The notes under the pieces are model-generated. The model was not told the DNA's origin. It saw nothing but the letters and a program-made list of their open reading frames with translations, and did not search any database. Shown here in pieces: positions 15,418-23,649 of a stretch of 64,000 nucleotides of DNA. The stretch covers positions 34,670 to 98,669 of the forward strand of contig CAYQES010000008.1 in assembly GCA_964416595.1 (NCBI GenBank), given 5' to 3'. How positions within the stretch are numbered: the stretch's first letter is position 1; each line of letters starts with the position of its first letter. The translations under genes and the position numbers were made by a program. This DNA comes from JAKFYM01 sp964416595 (GTDB taxonomy: Bacteria > Bdellovibrionota > UBA1018 > CAIPTA01).

Positions 15418-16377
15418 ATGCAGTTGAAGAGATTTATTAAAGCCTCGATCGAACTCCTGCGCATCATCCGGGCGGCTCTCTACGGTTTTTCCCTCGAGTT
15501 TCGCTACTTCTACAAAGCGAAAATTCCTTTTCATGGCCTGCCCATTAGTGAGTTGGACCAAAGCAATATCTCTGTTCGTAAACGAACCCATCATTTAGAA
15601 CGTTTCCTTTGGCATCCGAAAAAATACCCTAAGGAGCAGGGGGCGCTCTTTGCCAAAGAGTTAGATGATCTTTTAGACAATAAAAAAACCACCCTTCCTC
15701 CCAAACAAGAAGGCTGGGCTAAACGAATTTCCAGGGAATACAAAAGAGGCGAAGCGGGCATGCCCACTTTTTGCCCCGTTCTTCAACATGGAGTGGAACG
15801 AACGGCAGCTGCGGTAAATACCCAGGATCTAATGACCCTTCTCAAACAAAGAAGATCTCGCCGGGTTTTCCAAAACGTGCCACTCACGGAAGAAGAAAAG
15901 CGCCTTATTACCGAAGCGGCCCAGCACGCGCCCTCTTCCTGCAATCGCCAAACCATCGATATTGTTTTTGTGGAAGAGCCCGCACTGAAAAAATTTGTGG
16001 CCTCCACCATTCCCGGCGGTTTTCAGTTTTTCGACCAGGCACCCGCCATCGCCATCTTTTTATCGGATGCCCGTGATTACCGTTATCCAGAGGATCGCAG
16101 CGTGCCCTTTATCGACGGAGCGACGGCTGTGCAAAACGTTTACCTACTCTGCGAAACCATGGATTTAGGCTGCTGCTGGGGCTCCTACACAAGTTTCGGC
16201 AATGTGGGCCAGGAAGCGGAAGTGCGCCGGCGCTTGAATATCCCCGATTCCCACGTGATCGTGGCTTCACTGGCGATCGGCAAAAGTACCCAGTTTGTCT
16301 GTGAAATTCCCCGGGAGCCGCCAGAAAGCCGCTACGGCACCAATGGTTTCCGTCAGCATTCCAATGAAATCCAGTGA
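15418..16377 (+). CDS. Nitroreductase-family flavoprotein with N-terminal extension
   Basis: 319 residues. The C-terminal 185 residues are a nitroreductase (FMN) domain: LKQRRSRRVF (about 142-151), QHAPSSCNRQ, a dimer helix, and GCCWGSYTSFGN (about 250-261). The first 130 residues are an extension rich in charged helices and without a signal peptide. Proteins with this arrangement occur in polysaccharide loci, where they may reduce a sugar ketone, imine or nucleotide intermediate, but no reaction is established to my knowledge. It starts 46 bases after the glycosyltransferase stop and overlaps the next gene by 14 bases, so it is likely part of the same transcript. Confidence 0.75.
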   Translation: MQLKRFIKASIELLRIIRAALYGFSLEFRYFYKAKIPFHGLPISELDQSNISVRKRTHHLERFLWHPKKYPKEQGALFAKELDDLLDNKKTTLPPKQEGWAKRISREYKRGEAGMPTFCPVLQHGVERTAAAVNTQDLMTLLKQRRSRRVFQNVPLTEEEKRLITEAAQHAPSSCNRQTIDIVFVEEPALKKFVASTIPGGFQFFDQAPAIAIFLSDARDYRYPEDRSVPFIDGATAVQNVYLLCETMDLGCCWGSYTSFGNVGQEAEVRRRLNIPDSHVIVASLAIGKSTQFVCEIPREPPESRYGTNGFRQHSNEIQ

Positions 16378-17731
16378 TCCGCACTCGCTCCTGCGGCTGA
16401 TCCAAACGAAATTCATCCTGCCTTCCGGGCTACTCTCCCGGCATTTTCCTCCTGGGAAACGCAGTCTGTTTGATAATTTCGATGATCTCGTTCCCTTTTT
16501 TCTCTACTACAAACAAGCCGATTTTTTGTTGCAGCAAATACGTCTCATTCGTCAACAGCAAGAAAGTTTTCTTTCACTCTGCGTAGAAGATGGAGTTCTG
16601 CACTCTAGTTTAGTGGATGAGTGGTTTGGCGGGCTTTATTCCATTTGGAAAGAAACCAAGGATCCAGAAACATTTTCATTATTAAAAAATTCTGTGGAAC
16701 TTGTGCAGCAGAAATTAATCCAGGCTGATTTTCTCGCGGGCGCCTATTATCCAGATTCCGATTCCTGTTCCGATTTTTATGAGTCTTGGTCTGCCGGTTT
16801 ATTGGAAAGTTTTTGCGAAATGCGAGAAGAATTTCCAGAGGCCTTTCTATCGGCGCAAAAAATACTTCGGGCCTGGTTGAAAGATGACTATTACAAAACC
16901 TACGGGCTCTTTCCCTATCGCGTACATTCCTCCAAAGGAAAACAATGGTGGCAGAAAAATGTGCTAGGAAAATTTCCGCCCACGCACCGGCACACGAAAG
17001 CTTTGGGCACCAATAAGGATCATAAAAGAAATTTGCTTTCCTATACCGCCCAGAAAGTCCGTTTTGCTTTCACTTCTGGCTACTACAGCCAACTCATGAA
17101 ATCTAATTCTACGCCGGCCTTCGCTTTGCTGGAATTCTACCGGGCCACGGGCGAAAAATTTTGGCTAGAGCATTTAGAGGCTTGGATAGAAAAAGCCTTA
17201 CTGCATTTCTGCGAGAAAGATTCATTGGGGAAAAATACAGGCCGCGTTTGGGGCGAATTTCATCCGCTGGCCTCTATTTCGCAGAGAGATTCCGGTATCG
17301 TGCCCGCCTTTATTCTTTGTGATGTGCTCTGCGATTCAGCGGCCTTCGTGCCTGATTTACGTAAACACCTACCGAATGTGAAAACCATTTTGGATTTTTA
17401 TTGGAGTAAAAGATTAAAAAATGGCCTAATCCCACAAACCGAAATCGCTCAGTTTTCCCACCTAGATCCTCAAATCGATTTTTCCATTTCTTTACGGCGC
17501 TTCGCCGAGCTCACACAGGATTCCGCTTATTTGGAAAAGTCTATACAGTTATTAGAAGCTGCGCTGCGAGAGCATTATAGCGAAAACGGTTACCTTACGT
17601 ACTCTGGGAAAGTGGACACAAACACCATCGATCCTAAATACAACGCCCTAGTGTTAAAGGGTCTGATCCACCTAGAAACAAAAAATCAATCACTCTATGA
17701 GAATATGCACAGTCTCTTTAAAGATCGTTAG
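16364..17731 (+). CDS. Unknown alpha/alpha-toroid-like protein of the sugar locus
   Basis: 455 residues from the ATG at 16364, which overlaps the nitroreductase gene by 14 bases. A frame starting at 16295 would overlap 83 bases and is less likely. The sequence is almost all helical, with a repeating aromatic pattern (DFYESWSAGLLESF, YKTYGLFPYRVHS, WGEFHPLASISQRDSG, DTNTIDPKYNALVLKGL) reminiscent of alpha/alpha-barrel sugar enzymes such as heparinase, GlcNAc 2-epimerase or GH-type toroids. No signal peptide is seen, so it is cytoplasmic. I do not recognise the family. It converges with the minus-strand glycosyltransferase, overlapping its end by 14 bases. Confidence 0.65.
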   Translation: MKSSDPHSLLRLIQTKFILPSGLLSRHFPPGKRSLFDNFDDLVPFFLYYKQADFLLQQIRLIRQQQESFLSLCVEDGVLHSSLVDEWFGGLYSIWKETKDPETFSLLKNSVELVQQKLIQADFLAGAYYPDSDSCSDFYESWSAGLLESFCEMREEFPEAFLSAQKILRAWLKDDYYKTYGLFPYRVHSSKGKQWWQKNVLGKFPPTHRHTKALGTNKDHKRNLLSYTAQKVRFAFTSGYYSQLMKSNSTPAFALLEFYRATGEKFWLEHLEAWIEKALLHFCEKDSLGKNTGRVWGEFHPLASISQRDSGIVPAFILCDVLCDSAAFVPDLRKHLPNVKTILDFYWSKRLKNGLIPQTEIAQFSHLDPQIDFSISLRRFAELTQDSAYLEKSIQLLEAALREHYSENGYLTYSGKVDTNTIDPKYNALVLKGLIHLETKNQSLYENMHSLFKDR

Positions 17732-18872
17732 CATTCCATAAAAGCTGGGTTTCCCGTTCTAAATTTTTTCGTAAGTCAAAATAAGTTTCGGCCCATTGCC
17801 GAGCTAATCTTCCTTTTTCTTGTCGGTAACGGGAATCATTCAAAACCAAGATGCTGCCGATAAAATCATTTTCGCTCGTGCACACAAGTTGCTTAGCATC
17901 CCTCAGTAAATTACCCACGCCAGGAGCATCTTTGCCAATGATCGGCAAACCCGCAGCCATGGCCTCCAATACCGCTTTAGGATTTCCTTCGAAGTGACTC
18001 ATTGTCACGAAGGCATCTGCTCTATTCAGCAGCTCCGGGAGAAGAGAGTTTTCCACACTGCCGAGAAAATGGATTTTTGCCCCCGAAGACAGGGGAATGG
18101 CTGCTAACTCTTTTTGTAAGCTGCCCGTGCCAACAATATGCAACTCCAAGTTCTGCCCAAGGGCACGGGCGGCTTGGTCCACACAATGAATCAAATACGG
18201 TAAGTTTTTTTGGGCCTCTAAACGCCCCACAAATAAAAGATGTTGCACTTGATTCGAACCAATCGTAGCAGGTTGGAATTGGTCCAACTTAACACCGTTG
18301 GGAATAAGCCAAATGGACTTTGAATCTACACCATGGCGGTTTTCTAAGAGTTCCACCAATTCTTTAGTGGTAGTAATCCAAAAATCCGCCGCTTGCCTGG
18401 CTAAAAATTCATGCAGCTTGGCCAAAAGCTTCGCCATTCGGCCCCGAATGCTGGCAAAAAGCACATAGTCATACCCATAAGTGATCACCACAGGGCAAGG
18501 CTGGCCAGTGCAGCGAAAATACCAACGAAAAAACAAAGCGGGGAGTGCCCCCGTAGCCTGGCTTACCCGCACCACCCGCACTCCACGCAATTCTTTTCGG
18601 TGCAACCAGGGAGCCAGGAAAGCATAGATATATTTTTGCCAGCGGCCACGATTGGGCAAAATTTTTAGGCGAGGATTGGGGGGAATGTCCCCGTAGTCCT
18701 CTAGGGATTCCGCAAAAAAAGAGAGAATTAGCACCTCTTCGAACTGTTGAAGGTAGGCAGAACCATAATCTTCCAGAAGCTTCCGGTGTTGGCCCGCATC
18801 CCGTAAATCCCTTATGCCCCCTCCTAAAGGTGGGATATAGAGCATTTTTTCCATATGACTTTCTAAGGCCAA
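17718..18872 (-). CDS. Glycosyltransferase family 4
   Basis: About 384 residues from a TTG at 18872; an ATG six codons later (18854) starts MEKMLYIPPLGGG and is a good alternative. GT-B fold: N-terminal acceptor domain, WITTTKELVELL, then IPNGVKLDQFQP, and LLFVGRLEAQKNLPYLI beginning the donor domain, with FEGNPKAVLEAMAAGLPIIG (the E-X7-E donor motif) near residue 305. It works at the cytoplasmic membrane face on undecaprenyl-linked oligosaccharide. It is a single minus-strand gene between two plus-strand blocks, divergent from the glycosyltransferase at 18913, suggesting piecemeal assembly of the locus. Confidence 0.85.
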   Translation of the reverse strand: MALESHMEKMLYIPPLGGGIRDLRDAGQHRKLLEDYGSAYLQQFEEVLILSFFAESLEDYGDIPPNPRLKILPNRGRWQKYIYAFLAPWLHRKELRGVRVVRVSQATGALPALFFRWYFRCTGQPCPVVITYGYDYVLFASIRGRMAKLLAKLHEFLARQAADFWITTTKELVELLENRHGVDSKSIWLIPNGVKLDQFQPATIGSNQVQHLLFVGRLEAQKNLPYLIHCVDQAARALGQNLELHIVGTGSLQKELAAIPLSSGAKIHFLGSVENSLLPELLNRADAFVTMSHFEGNPKAVLEAMAAGLPIIGKDAPGVGNLLRDAKQLVCTSENDFIGSILVLNDSRYRQEKGRLARQWAETYFDLRKNLERETQLLWNANDL

Positions 18873-18912
18873 AATATCGTTGTAAACAAACCTATTCCTT
18901 AAGGAGGCGCAT

Positions 18913-20037
18913 ATTTCTGATACTCCCTTGGTTATTGCTGGTCCCCATATGGGATTTAGCGCTGCGAGTCATTTGGGCGGTGAACGTTACGAATCCGGCT
19001 GGGCAGAAGCCGTGCATTCTACCAATTTTCGTTTTTATTGGTTCGTGGCCCCAGAACTTGTTTCATCCAAAATTCCGGCCAACCACCACCTATTGCCATT
19101 GAACCCACAACGGGGATGGAAGCGAATTTTCCAAGAAGCCAAGGCCCTCCACACCCTGGCCCAAAAAGAGACCGTGCATATTTTCCGTTTTCATTCCGTG
19201 CAATACGGAATGCCCGTGGCCTTGCTGCTGCGGCTCTGGGGCTGGCGCACACCCATCCTCTTCCAACACCTGCATGTGGAAGAACCCCGCTGGCGCTATC
19301 GCCTGTGGGTGCGTTTGTTATCCCTTGTGGGCTGTCACTTCGCCTGCATTAGCCAAGCGGCCCTGGAAGATCTTGTGCAACTCGGAGTGCCTCGCTCCCG
19401 CTGTTTTTTTGTGCAAACCATTTTATTGGGCTGGCAAAATTCCCTCACCAATTCCGCCGCTAAAGATTCCAGCACCGCTTTTGATATTGCCTACGTGGGC
19501 GGTTTAATCGCCCGCAAACGCCCCGAATTAGTGATTGAGACCGCCACGGAACTTGCAAAACTCACGGGCAAAGAAATCAAAGTGGCGATTATCGGCAAAG
19601 GGCCTCTGCTAGAAAAATTGCAAGCTGCGGCCCAAAACTCACCGGCTAAATTTTCCTTTTTTCCCCACTGCAGCGATGAAGAAAAATGGTCGATCCTAAA
19701 AAAATCTAAAATTTTTCTTTTCCCTTCTTCCCAAGAAGGATTCGGCTACGCTCCCCTAGAAGCAGCACTTGCGGGTTTATGGGTGCTTTCTTCCGCCGCG
19801 GGATCTTTGCCCGAAGTGCTAGAGGGTTTTGCCAATGCTACTGTAGTTTCTGAATCAAAGTTTACCCCTTTTTACCTAGCCACCATAGCCCAAGATTTTC
19901 TTCGCCATCCCGCGCCTTCGGTGCCAGAAACCCTAGTGCAGAAGTGGACCCAAAAAAGTGCTTGGACCACGGGCCATTCATCCGTCATTCTTTCTTTAGC
20001 GTTGAAAGCAGGAACTCATGAAAAAAGCTCTCATTAG
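18913..20037 (+). CDS. Glycosyltransferase family 4, possible AUU start
   Basis: About 374 residues. GT-B fold: SAASHLGGERY acceptor loop, HIFRFHSVQYGMP, FQHLHVEEPRW, then FDIAYVGGLIARKRPEL opening the donor domain, and FPSSQEGFGYAPLEAALAG with the GT4 E-X7-E motif. The start is odd. A perfect AAGGAGG lies at 18901-18907, and the only codon at proper distance in frame is ATT at 18913 (giving SDTPLVIAGPHMG). The first standard start is a TTG at 18928, twenty bases from the Shine-Dalgarno. I annotate from 18913 with that caveat. The 3' end overlaps gmd by 20 bases. Confidence 0.8.
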   Translation: MSDTPLVIAGPHMGFSAASHLGGERYESGWAEAVHSTNFRFYWFVAPELVSSKIPANHHLLPLNPQRGWKRIFQEAKALHTLAQKETVHIFRFHSVQYGMPVALLLRLWGWRTPILFQHLHVEEPRWRYRLWVRLLSLVGCHFACISQAALEDLVQLGVPRSRCFFVQTILLGWQNSLTNSAAKDSSTAFDIAYVGGLIARKRPELVIETATELAKLTGKEIKVAIIGKGPLLEKLQAAAQNSPAKFSFFPHCSDEEKWSILKKSKIFLFPSSQEGFGYAPLEAALAGLWVLSSAAGSLPEVLEGFANATVVSESKFTPFYLATIAQDFLRHPAPSVPETLVQKWTQKSAWTTGHSSVILSLALKAGTHEKSSH

Positions 20038-21010
20038 TGGAATCACGGGCCAAGATGGCTCCTACTTGGCCGAACTCCTTTTGGAAAAAGGCTACGAGGT
20101 GCACGGCATCGTGCGCCGGGTGGCCCTGGAAGATCCCGAACGAAAAATGTGGCGGATCAAGCACCTAAAAGACGTGCAGCTCCACACCTCTTCCATCGAT
20201 AGTTACCCGAGCCTGTTCCGCACCGTGCAGCAAGTGAAACCCGATGAATGCTATCACTTGGCGGCTATGAGTTTCGTGAGTTATTCCTTTGAAGACGAAT
20301 TCTCCACCATCGATACCAATATCAAAGGCGCCCACTACATGCTGGCGGCCTTAAAAGAAGTGGTGCCGAACTGCCATTTTTATTTTGCGGCCAGTAGTGA
20401 AATGTTCGGCATCGCCGATGAATCGCCCCAATCGGAAACCACGCGCTTTCGCCCCCGCTCCGCTTACGGGATTTCCAAAGTGGCCGGCTTCGATCTCACC
20501 CGCAACTACCGGGATCTCTACCAGCTCCATGCCTCTTCCGGCATTTTGTTCAACCACGAATCCCCCCGCCGAGGTTATGAATTCGTGACCCATAAAATCA
20601 CGCACCAAGCAGCCAAAATTAAACTGGGCTTAGCCAATGAATTACGTTTAGGGAATTTGGAGGCCAAGCGGGATTGGGGTCACGCCTATGATTACGTGCG
20701 CGCCATGTGGAAAATCACTCAACAGCAGAAACCAGATGATTACGTGATCGCCACGGGAGTGGCCCGCACCGTGCGAGAGTTCGCAGAAAAAGCCTTTTCT
20801 TCTCTTGGCCTCGACTACCAAAAATATGTAGTTGTGGATCCTCAACTATACCGGCCCGCAGAACAATTGCCCTTAGTAGGCAATTCGGCTAAAGCACGAG
20901 CCACGCTCAATTGGCAGCCCACTTACACTTTTGATAAAATGGTGGAAGAAATGGTCGCGGAAGATTTAAAGCGCATCGAAAATTCATTAGATAACCACAA
21001 GCAATCCTAG
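20018..21010 (+). CDS. gmd: GDP-mannose 4,6-dehydratase
   Basis: 330 residues. It is an extended SDR with the Gmd-specific NADP loop GITGQDGSYLAE (8-19), FYFAASSEMFG carrying the catalytic Ser/Thr and Glu, and YGISK supplying Tyr and Lys. NHESPRRG and KRDWGHAYDYV, also Gmd hallmarks, bind the GDP and substrate. It makes GDP-4-keto-6-deoxy-mannose, the precursor of rhamnose, fucose, perosamine and related D- or L-6-deoxyhexoses. No dedicated reductase (Rmd or GDP-fucose synthase) adjoins it; the DegT aminotransferases in the locus could give an amino sugar instead. It starts 20 bases inside the preceding glycosyltransferase gene and is followed 9 bases later by the PIG-L deacetylase. Confidence 0.92.
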   Translation: MKKALISGITGQDGSYLAELLLEKGYEVHGIVRRVALEDPERKMWRIKHLKDVQLHTSSIDSYPSLFRTVQQVKPDECYHLAAMSFVSYSFEDEFSTIDTNIKGAHYMLAALKEVVPNCHFYFAASSEMFGIADESPQSETTRFRPRSAYGISKVAGFDLTRNYRDLYQLHASSGILFNHESPRRGYEFVTHKITHQAAKIKLGLANELRLGNLEAKRDWGHAYDYVRAMWKITQQQKPDDYVIATGVARTVREFAEKAFSSLGLDYQKYVVVDPQLYRPAEQLPLVGNSAKARATLNWQPTYTFDKMVEEMVAEDLKRIENSLDNHKQS

Positions 21011-21019
21011 GGGATATAG

Positions 21020-21721
21020 ATGAGTAAAAGAAAAATTCTAGTAGTAGCCGCCCACCCCGACGACGAAGTTCTTGGCTGTGGTGCCACGCTAGCTTTGCGA
21101 AAAAAACAGGGCTGGGAAACCCACCTTCTCGTTCTCGCCACTGGTATTACAGGCAGAGAGAAAACCGCGAAAAAAAATACGCAAAATTCTTCCGCCATTA
21201 AAAAATTGCGAGAAGAAATGGCGGCCGTAAAAAAGATTCTTGGTTTCACATCCACGGCAGCCCTGGATTTTCCCGATAATCGCATGGACACCGTGAGCAA
21301 AATGGATCTTTCTCATGCCATCAAAGAGGTGATTGAAAAAATACGCCCCACGGTGATTTTTACCCACCACCCTGGCGATTACAATTGGGACCATACGGTA
21401 ACATTCGATTCTGTTTTGATGGCAGCCAGAACAAGCCCCGGTGAATCTTCTCCCGAAGAGATTTATTCTTTCGAAGTGCTATCCTCCACGGAACGCTCTT
21501 GGCAAGAAGGCAGTCGCGCGTTTCATCCTAATATCTACGTTAATGTGAAAACAACCATCGAACTGAAAAAGCAGGCCTTGCTTGCTTACACCACAGAATA
21601 CCGCCCCTATCCGCACCCCCGAAGTACCGAGGGCATAGAATATTTAGCCAGGAAAAGGGGCTCGGAAGTGGGTTTAGAATATGCAGAAGCTTTCACACTC
21701 ATCCGCAAGGTGGAATCTTGA
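21020..21721 (+). CDS. PIG-L/LmbE-family N-deacetylase
   Basis: 233 residues with a GGGGA ribosome site. The zinc-binding AHPDDEVLGCG (about 11-21) gives His and two Asp, and the second cluster HHPGDYNWDH (about 115-124) supplies the third ligand and catalytic residues, as in GlcNAc-PI and mycothiol or bacillithiol deacetylases. It should hydrolyse an N-acetyl group from a sugar, probably a nucleotide-sugar or lipid-linked aminosugar, in the cytoplasm. Its stop overlaps the TTG start of a formyltransferase-like gene (TTGA at 21718), so the natural reading is removal of an acyl group followed by re-acylation, for example N-formylation. Confidence 0.85.
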   Translation: MSKRKILVVAAHPDDEVLGCGATLALRKKQGWETHLLVLATGITGREKTAKKNTQNSSAIKKLREEMAAVKKILGFTSTAALDFPDNRMDTVSKMDLSHAIKEVIEKIRPTVIFTHHPGDYNWDHTVTFDSVLMAARTSPGESSPEEIYSFEVLSSTERSWQEGSRAFHPNIYVNVKTTIELKKQALLAYTTEYRPYPHPRSTEGIEYLARKRGSEVGLEYAEAFTLIRKVES

Positions 21722-22650
21722 ATTCGCCCAAACCCTTTATTTGGTGCACCTACCGCCAATGGTCTTTTCGTATACTAGAGGGATTATTGGATTTACCTGG
21801 ATGGAAACCAGCTTTAATAATTACCACTAAAGAATGCCAATATAACTTTCAACCTTTTGTGGAAAGAGAGATTGAAATTCTGCGCGTTGATCCCAAAATT
21901 GATTTGAAGCCTGGCCGAGAAGCCTACAAAAAGATTGCATCCGCGAAACCAGAAGCCATTTTCCATTATGGCTGGTCCTGGTTAGTGCCAAAAGAAATCC
22001 TAGATCTTTGCCCAAACGTAACCCTACACCCTGGAAAGCTTCCCAAGGATCGCGGCGGTAGTCCCATCCAAAACCAGATCCTCAACGGTGAAACATGGAC
22101 CTACGCTAATGTTCTAAAAATGTCTGAAGGTTTAGACGAAGGCCCCGTGTACTTAAAAGAGAAAATTTCACTACTTGGCGATTCCTGCGATGAAATTTGG
22201 GCCCGGATGACAGCCACCGGCGCCGAACTGAGTAAAAAATTTTTAGAAAAATTAGCTGAAGGTAATTTCATGCCCATTCCCCAAGCCGAAGAAACTCCTA
22301 CTTTTTACCGGCGAATAAAGTCCGATCGGTCCGAGCTTCTTTTAGGCAAAGACAAGCGGGAAACTTTGTATAACAAAATCCGCGCACTGTCGGAAACAGA
22401 TCCAAACACCTATGTGCATCCCGCCTTCATTCCCCTTAAAAATAAAAAATTGGTAGTGGAACGGGCAAAAAAAATAACTAGCTCTAGCTCCCTACGGGAG
22501 CCCACCATCCGCATCTACTCCATGCAAGATATTGAACGCCTGGACCCAATAAAGATCTGTAGCCAAGTAAATAACGAACAAATTTCGCTTTTACTTGTGG
22601 ATACTGATGGTGCAGAATTAGCTTTGGAACGAATATATTTAAGCGCCTGA
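21718..22650 (+). CDS. Formyltransferase-like protein lacking the catalytic Asn
   Basis: 310 residues from TTG at 21718, coupled to the deacetylase. Residues 75-205 resemble the formyl-transferase core: TLHPGKLPKDRGGSPIQNQI (102-121) and GLDEGPVYLK (138-147). His104 and Asp140 of the triad are present, but the Asn two residues before the His is Thr102, an exchange that should impair the usual mechanism. The C-terminal 100 residues include YNKIRALSETDPNTYV, a segment found in sugar formyltransferases such as ArnA and VioF relatives. It may be an altered acyltransferase acting on the amine freed by the PIG-L enzyme. It converges with the epimerase gene, overlapping 12 bases. Confidence 0.75.
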   Translation: MNSPKPFIWCTYRQWSFRILEGLLDLPGWKPALIITTKECQYNFQPFVEREIEILRVDPKIDLKPGREAYKKIASAKPEAIFHYGWSWLVPKEILDLCPNVTLHPGKLPKDRGGSPIQNQILNGETWTYANVLKMSEGLDEGPVYLKEKISLLGDSCDEIWARMTATGAELSKKFLEKLAEGNFMPIPQAEETPTFYRRIKSDRSELLLGKDKRETLYNKIRALSETDPNTYVHPAFIPLKNKKLVVERAKKITSSSSLREPTIRIYSMQDIERLDPIKICSQVNNEQISLLLVDTDGAELALERIYLSA

Positions 22651-23622
22651 TCCACTGCAGAAAATTTTCAAACCAGCTTCCAAGCCAACCTCTGGCATAT
22701 AACCAATCGCTTTTTTTGCCAAAGAAATATCTGCCAGTGAGTAACGGATATCTCCCTTACGAAAGGGCTCAAAAGAAATTTCAGGAGCCTGGGTTTTCCC
22801 TTGAGCCCTTACCAAAGCACTCACCAAATCCAGCAAACTAGTAGATTTCCCAGTGGCAACATTTAAAATTCGGCTGCCCAGTTTCTCCTCGCTGAGAGCC
22901 GCCAAGATATTGGCCCGCACAATATCAGATACAAAAACAAAATCCCGAGAAGTTTTTCCGTCGCCAAAAATCCGTAATGGCTTTCCTTTAGCAATATTTT
23001 CGGAAAATACGGAGATCACCCCGGCGTAGGCGCTATTAGGCGATTGCCGCGGACCAAAAACATTAAAATAGCGCAAACCCGTAACTGCCAATTGGTGCGC
23101 ATAAAGCGCAGCTGTTTCTTCGTTCACCTTTTTGGTGTGCCCATACAAAGAAATTGGCACCAAGTGAAGATCTTCTTTCACGGGCATTTGCTTGGTTTCA
23201 CCGTACACCGCCGCCGAGGAAGCGTATACCACTCGGCGCACGCCGGATTTTTCCGCGTTGGCTAAAATATTCACCAAAGAATTAGTGTTATTGGCAAAAG
23301 TTTCCTGGGGATTTTCATTGGCAAAAACTACGGAAGAGATGGCTGCTTGGTGCAGCACCACATCCACTCCGCGCATGGCTTCTGCCACCACACCAACATC
23401 CCTCGCGTCGGCTTTTATAAAAGAGAACTTTTTCCAGACGTCTACCGAAACAGAGTCTTGCACATCCGTTAAATTTTCTTTACGGCCAGTACTGAGATTG
23501 TCTAAACCCACCACCGTTTGATTATTAGCCAAAAGCTGTTGCACGAGGTGCGAGCCAATAAAGCCGGCAGCGCCCGTTACTAACCAGCGCAAAGATTTTT
23601 GTTGTAACTCCCGGATATCCAT
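22639..23622 (-). CDS. UDP-GlcNAc(A) 4-epimerase-like SDR (WbpP/TviC type)
   Basis: 327 residues. Extended SDR with GAAGFIGSH (about 18-26), GLDNLSTGRKENL, VLHQAAISSV, YASSAAVYG and the YGHTK Tyr/Lys pair. The LDNLSTGR block and LRYFNVFGPRQ-like segment (here RYFNVFGPRQSP) are typical of the WbpP/TviC/Gne branch that epimerises UDP-N-acetylhexosamines and their uronic acids at C4. It could work with the TviB-type dehydrogenase at 7555. The first 12 residues are an extra extension before the fold. It is minus-strand, converges with the formyltransferase-like gene and is followed by another minus-strand glycosyltransferase gene upstream. Confidence 0.85.
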   Translation of the reverse strand: MDIRELQQKSLRWLVTGAAGFIGSHLVQQLLANNQTVVGLDNLSTGRKENLTDVQDSVSVDVWKKFSFIKADARDVGVVAEAMRGVDVVLHQAAISSVVFANENPQETFANNTNSLVNILANAEKSGVRRVVYASSAAVYGETKQMPVKEDLHLVPISLYGHTKKVNEETAALYAHQLAVTGLRYFNVFGPRQSPNSAYAGVISVFSENIAKGKPLRIFGDGKTSRDFVFVSDIVRANILAALSEEKLGSRILNVATGKSTSLLDLVSALVRAQGKTQAPEISFEPFRKGDIRYSLADISLAKKAIGYMPEVGLEAGLKIFCSGSGA

Positions 23623-23649
23623 ATGGCTAGGTATAGCCCATGGCCAGCA

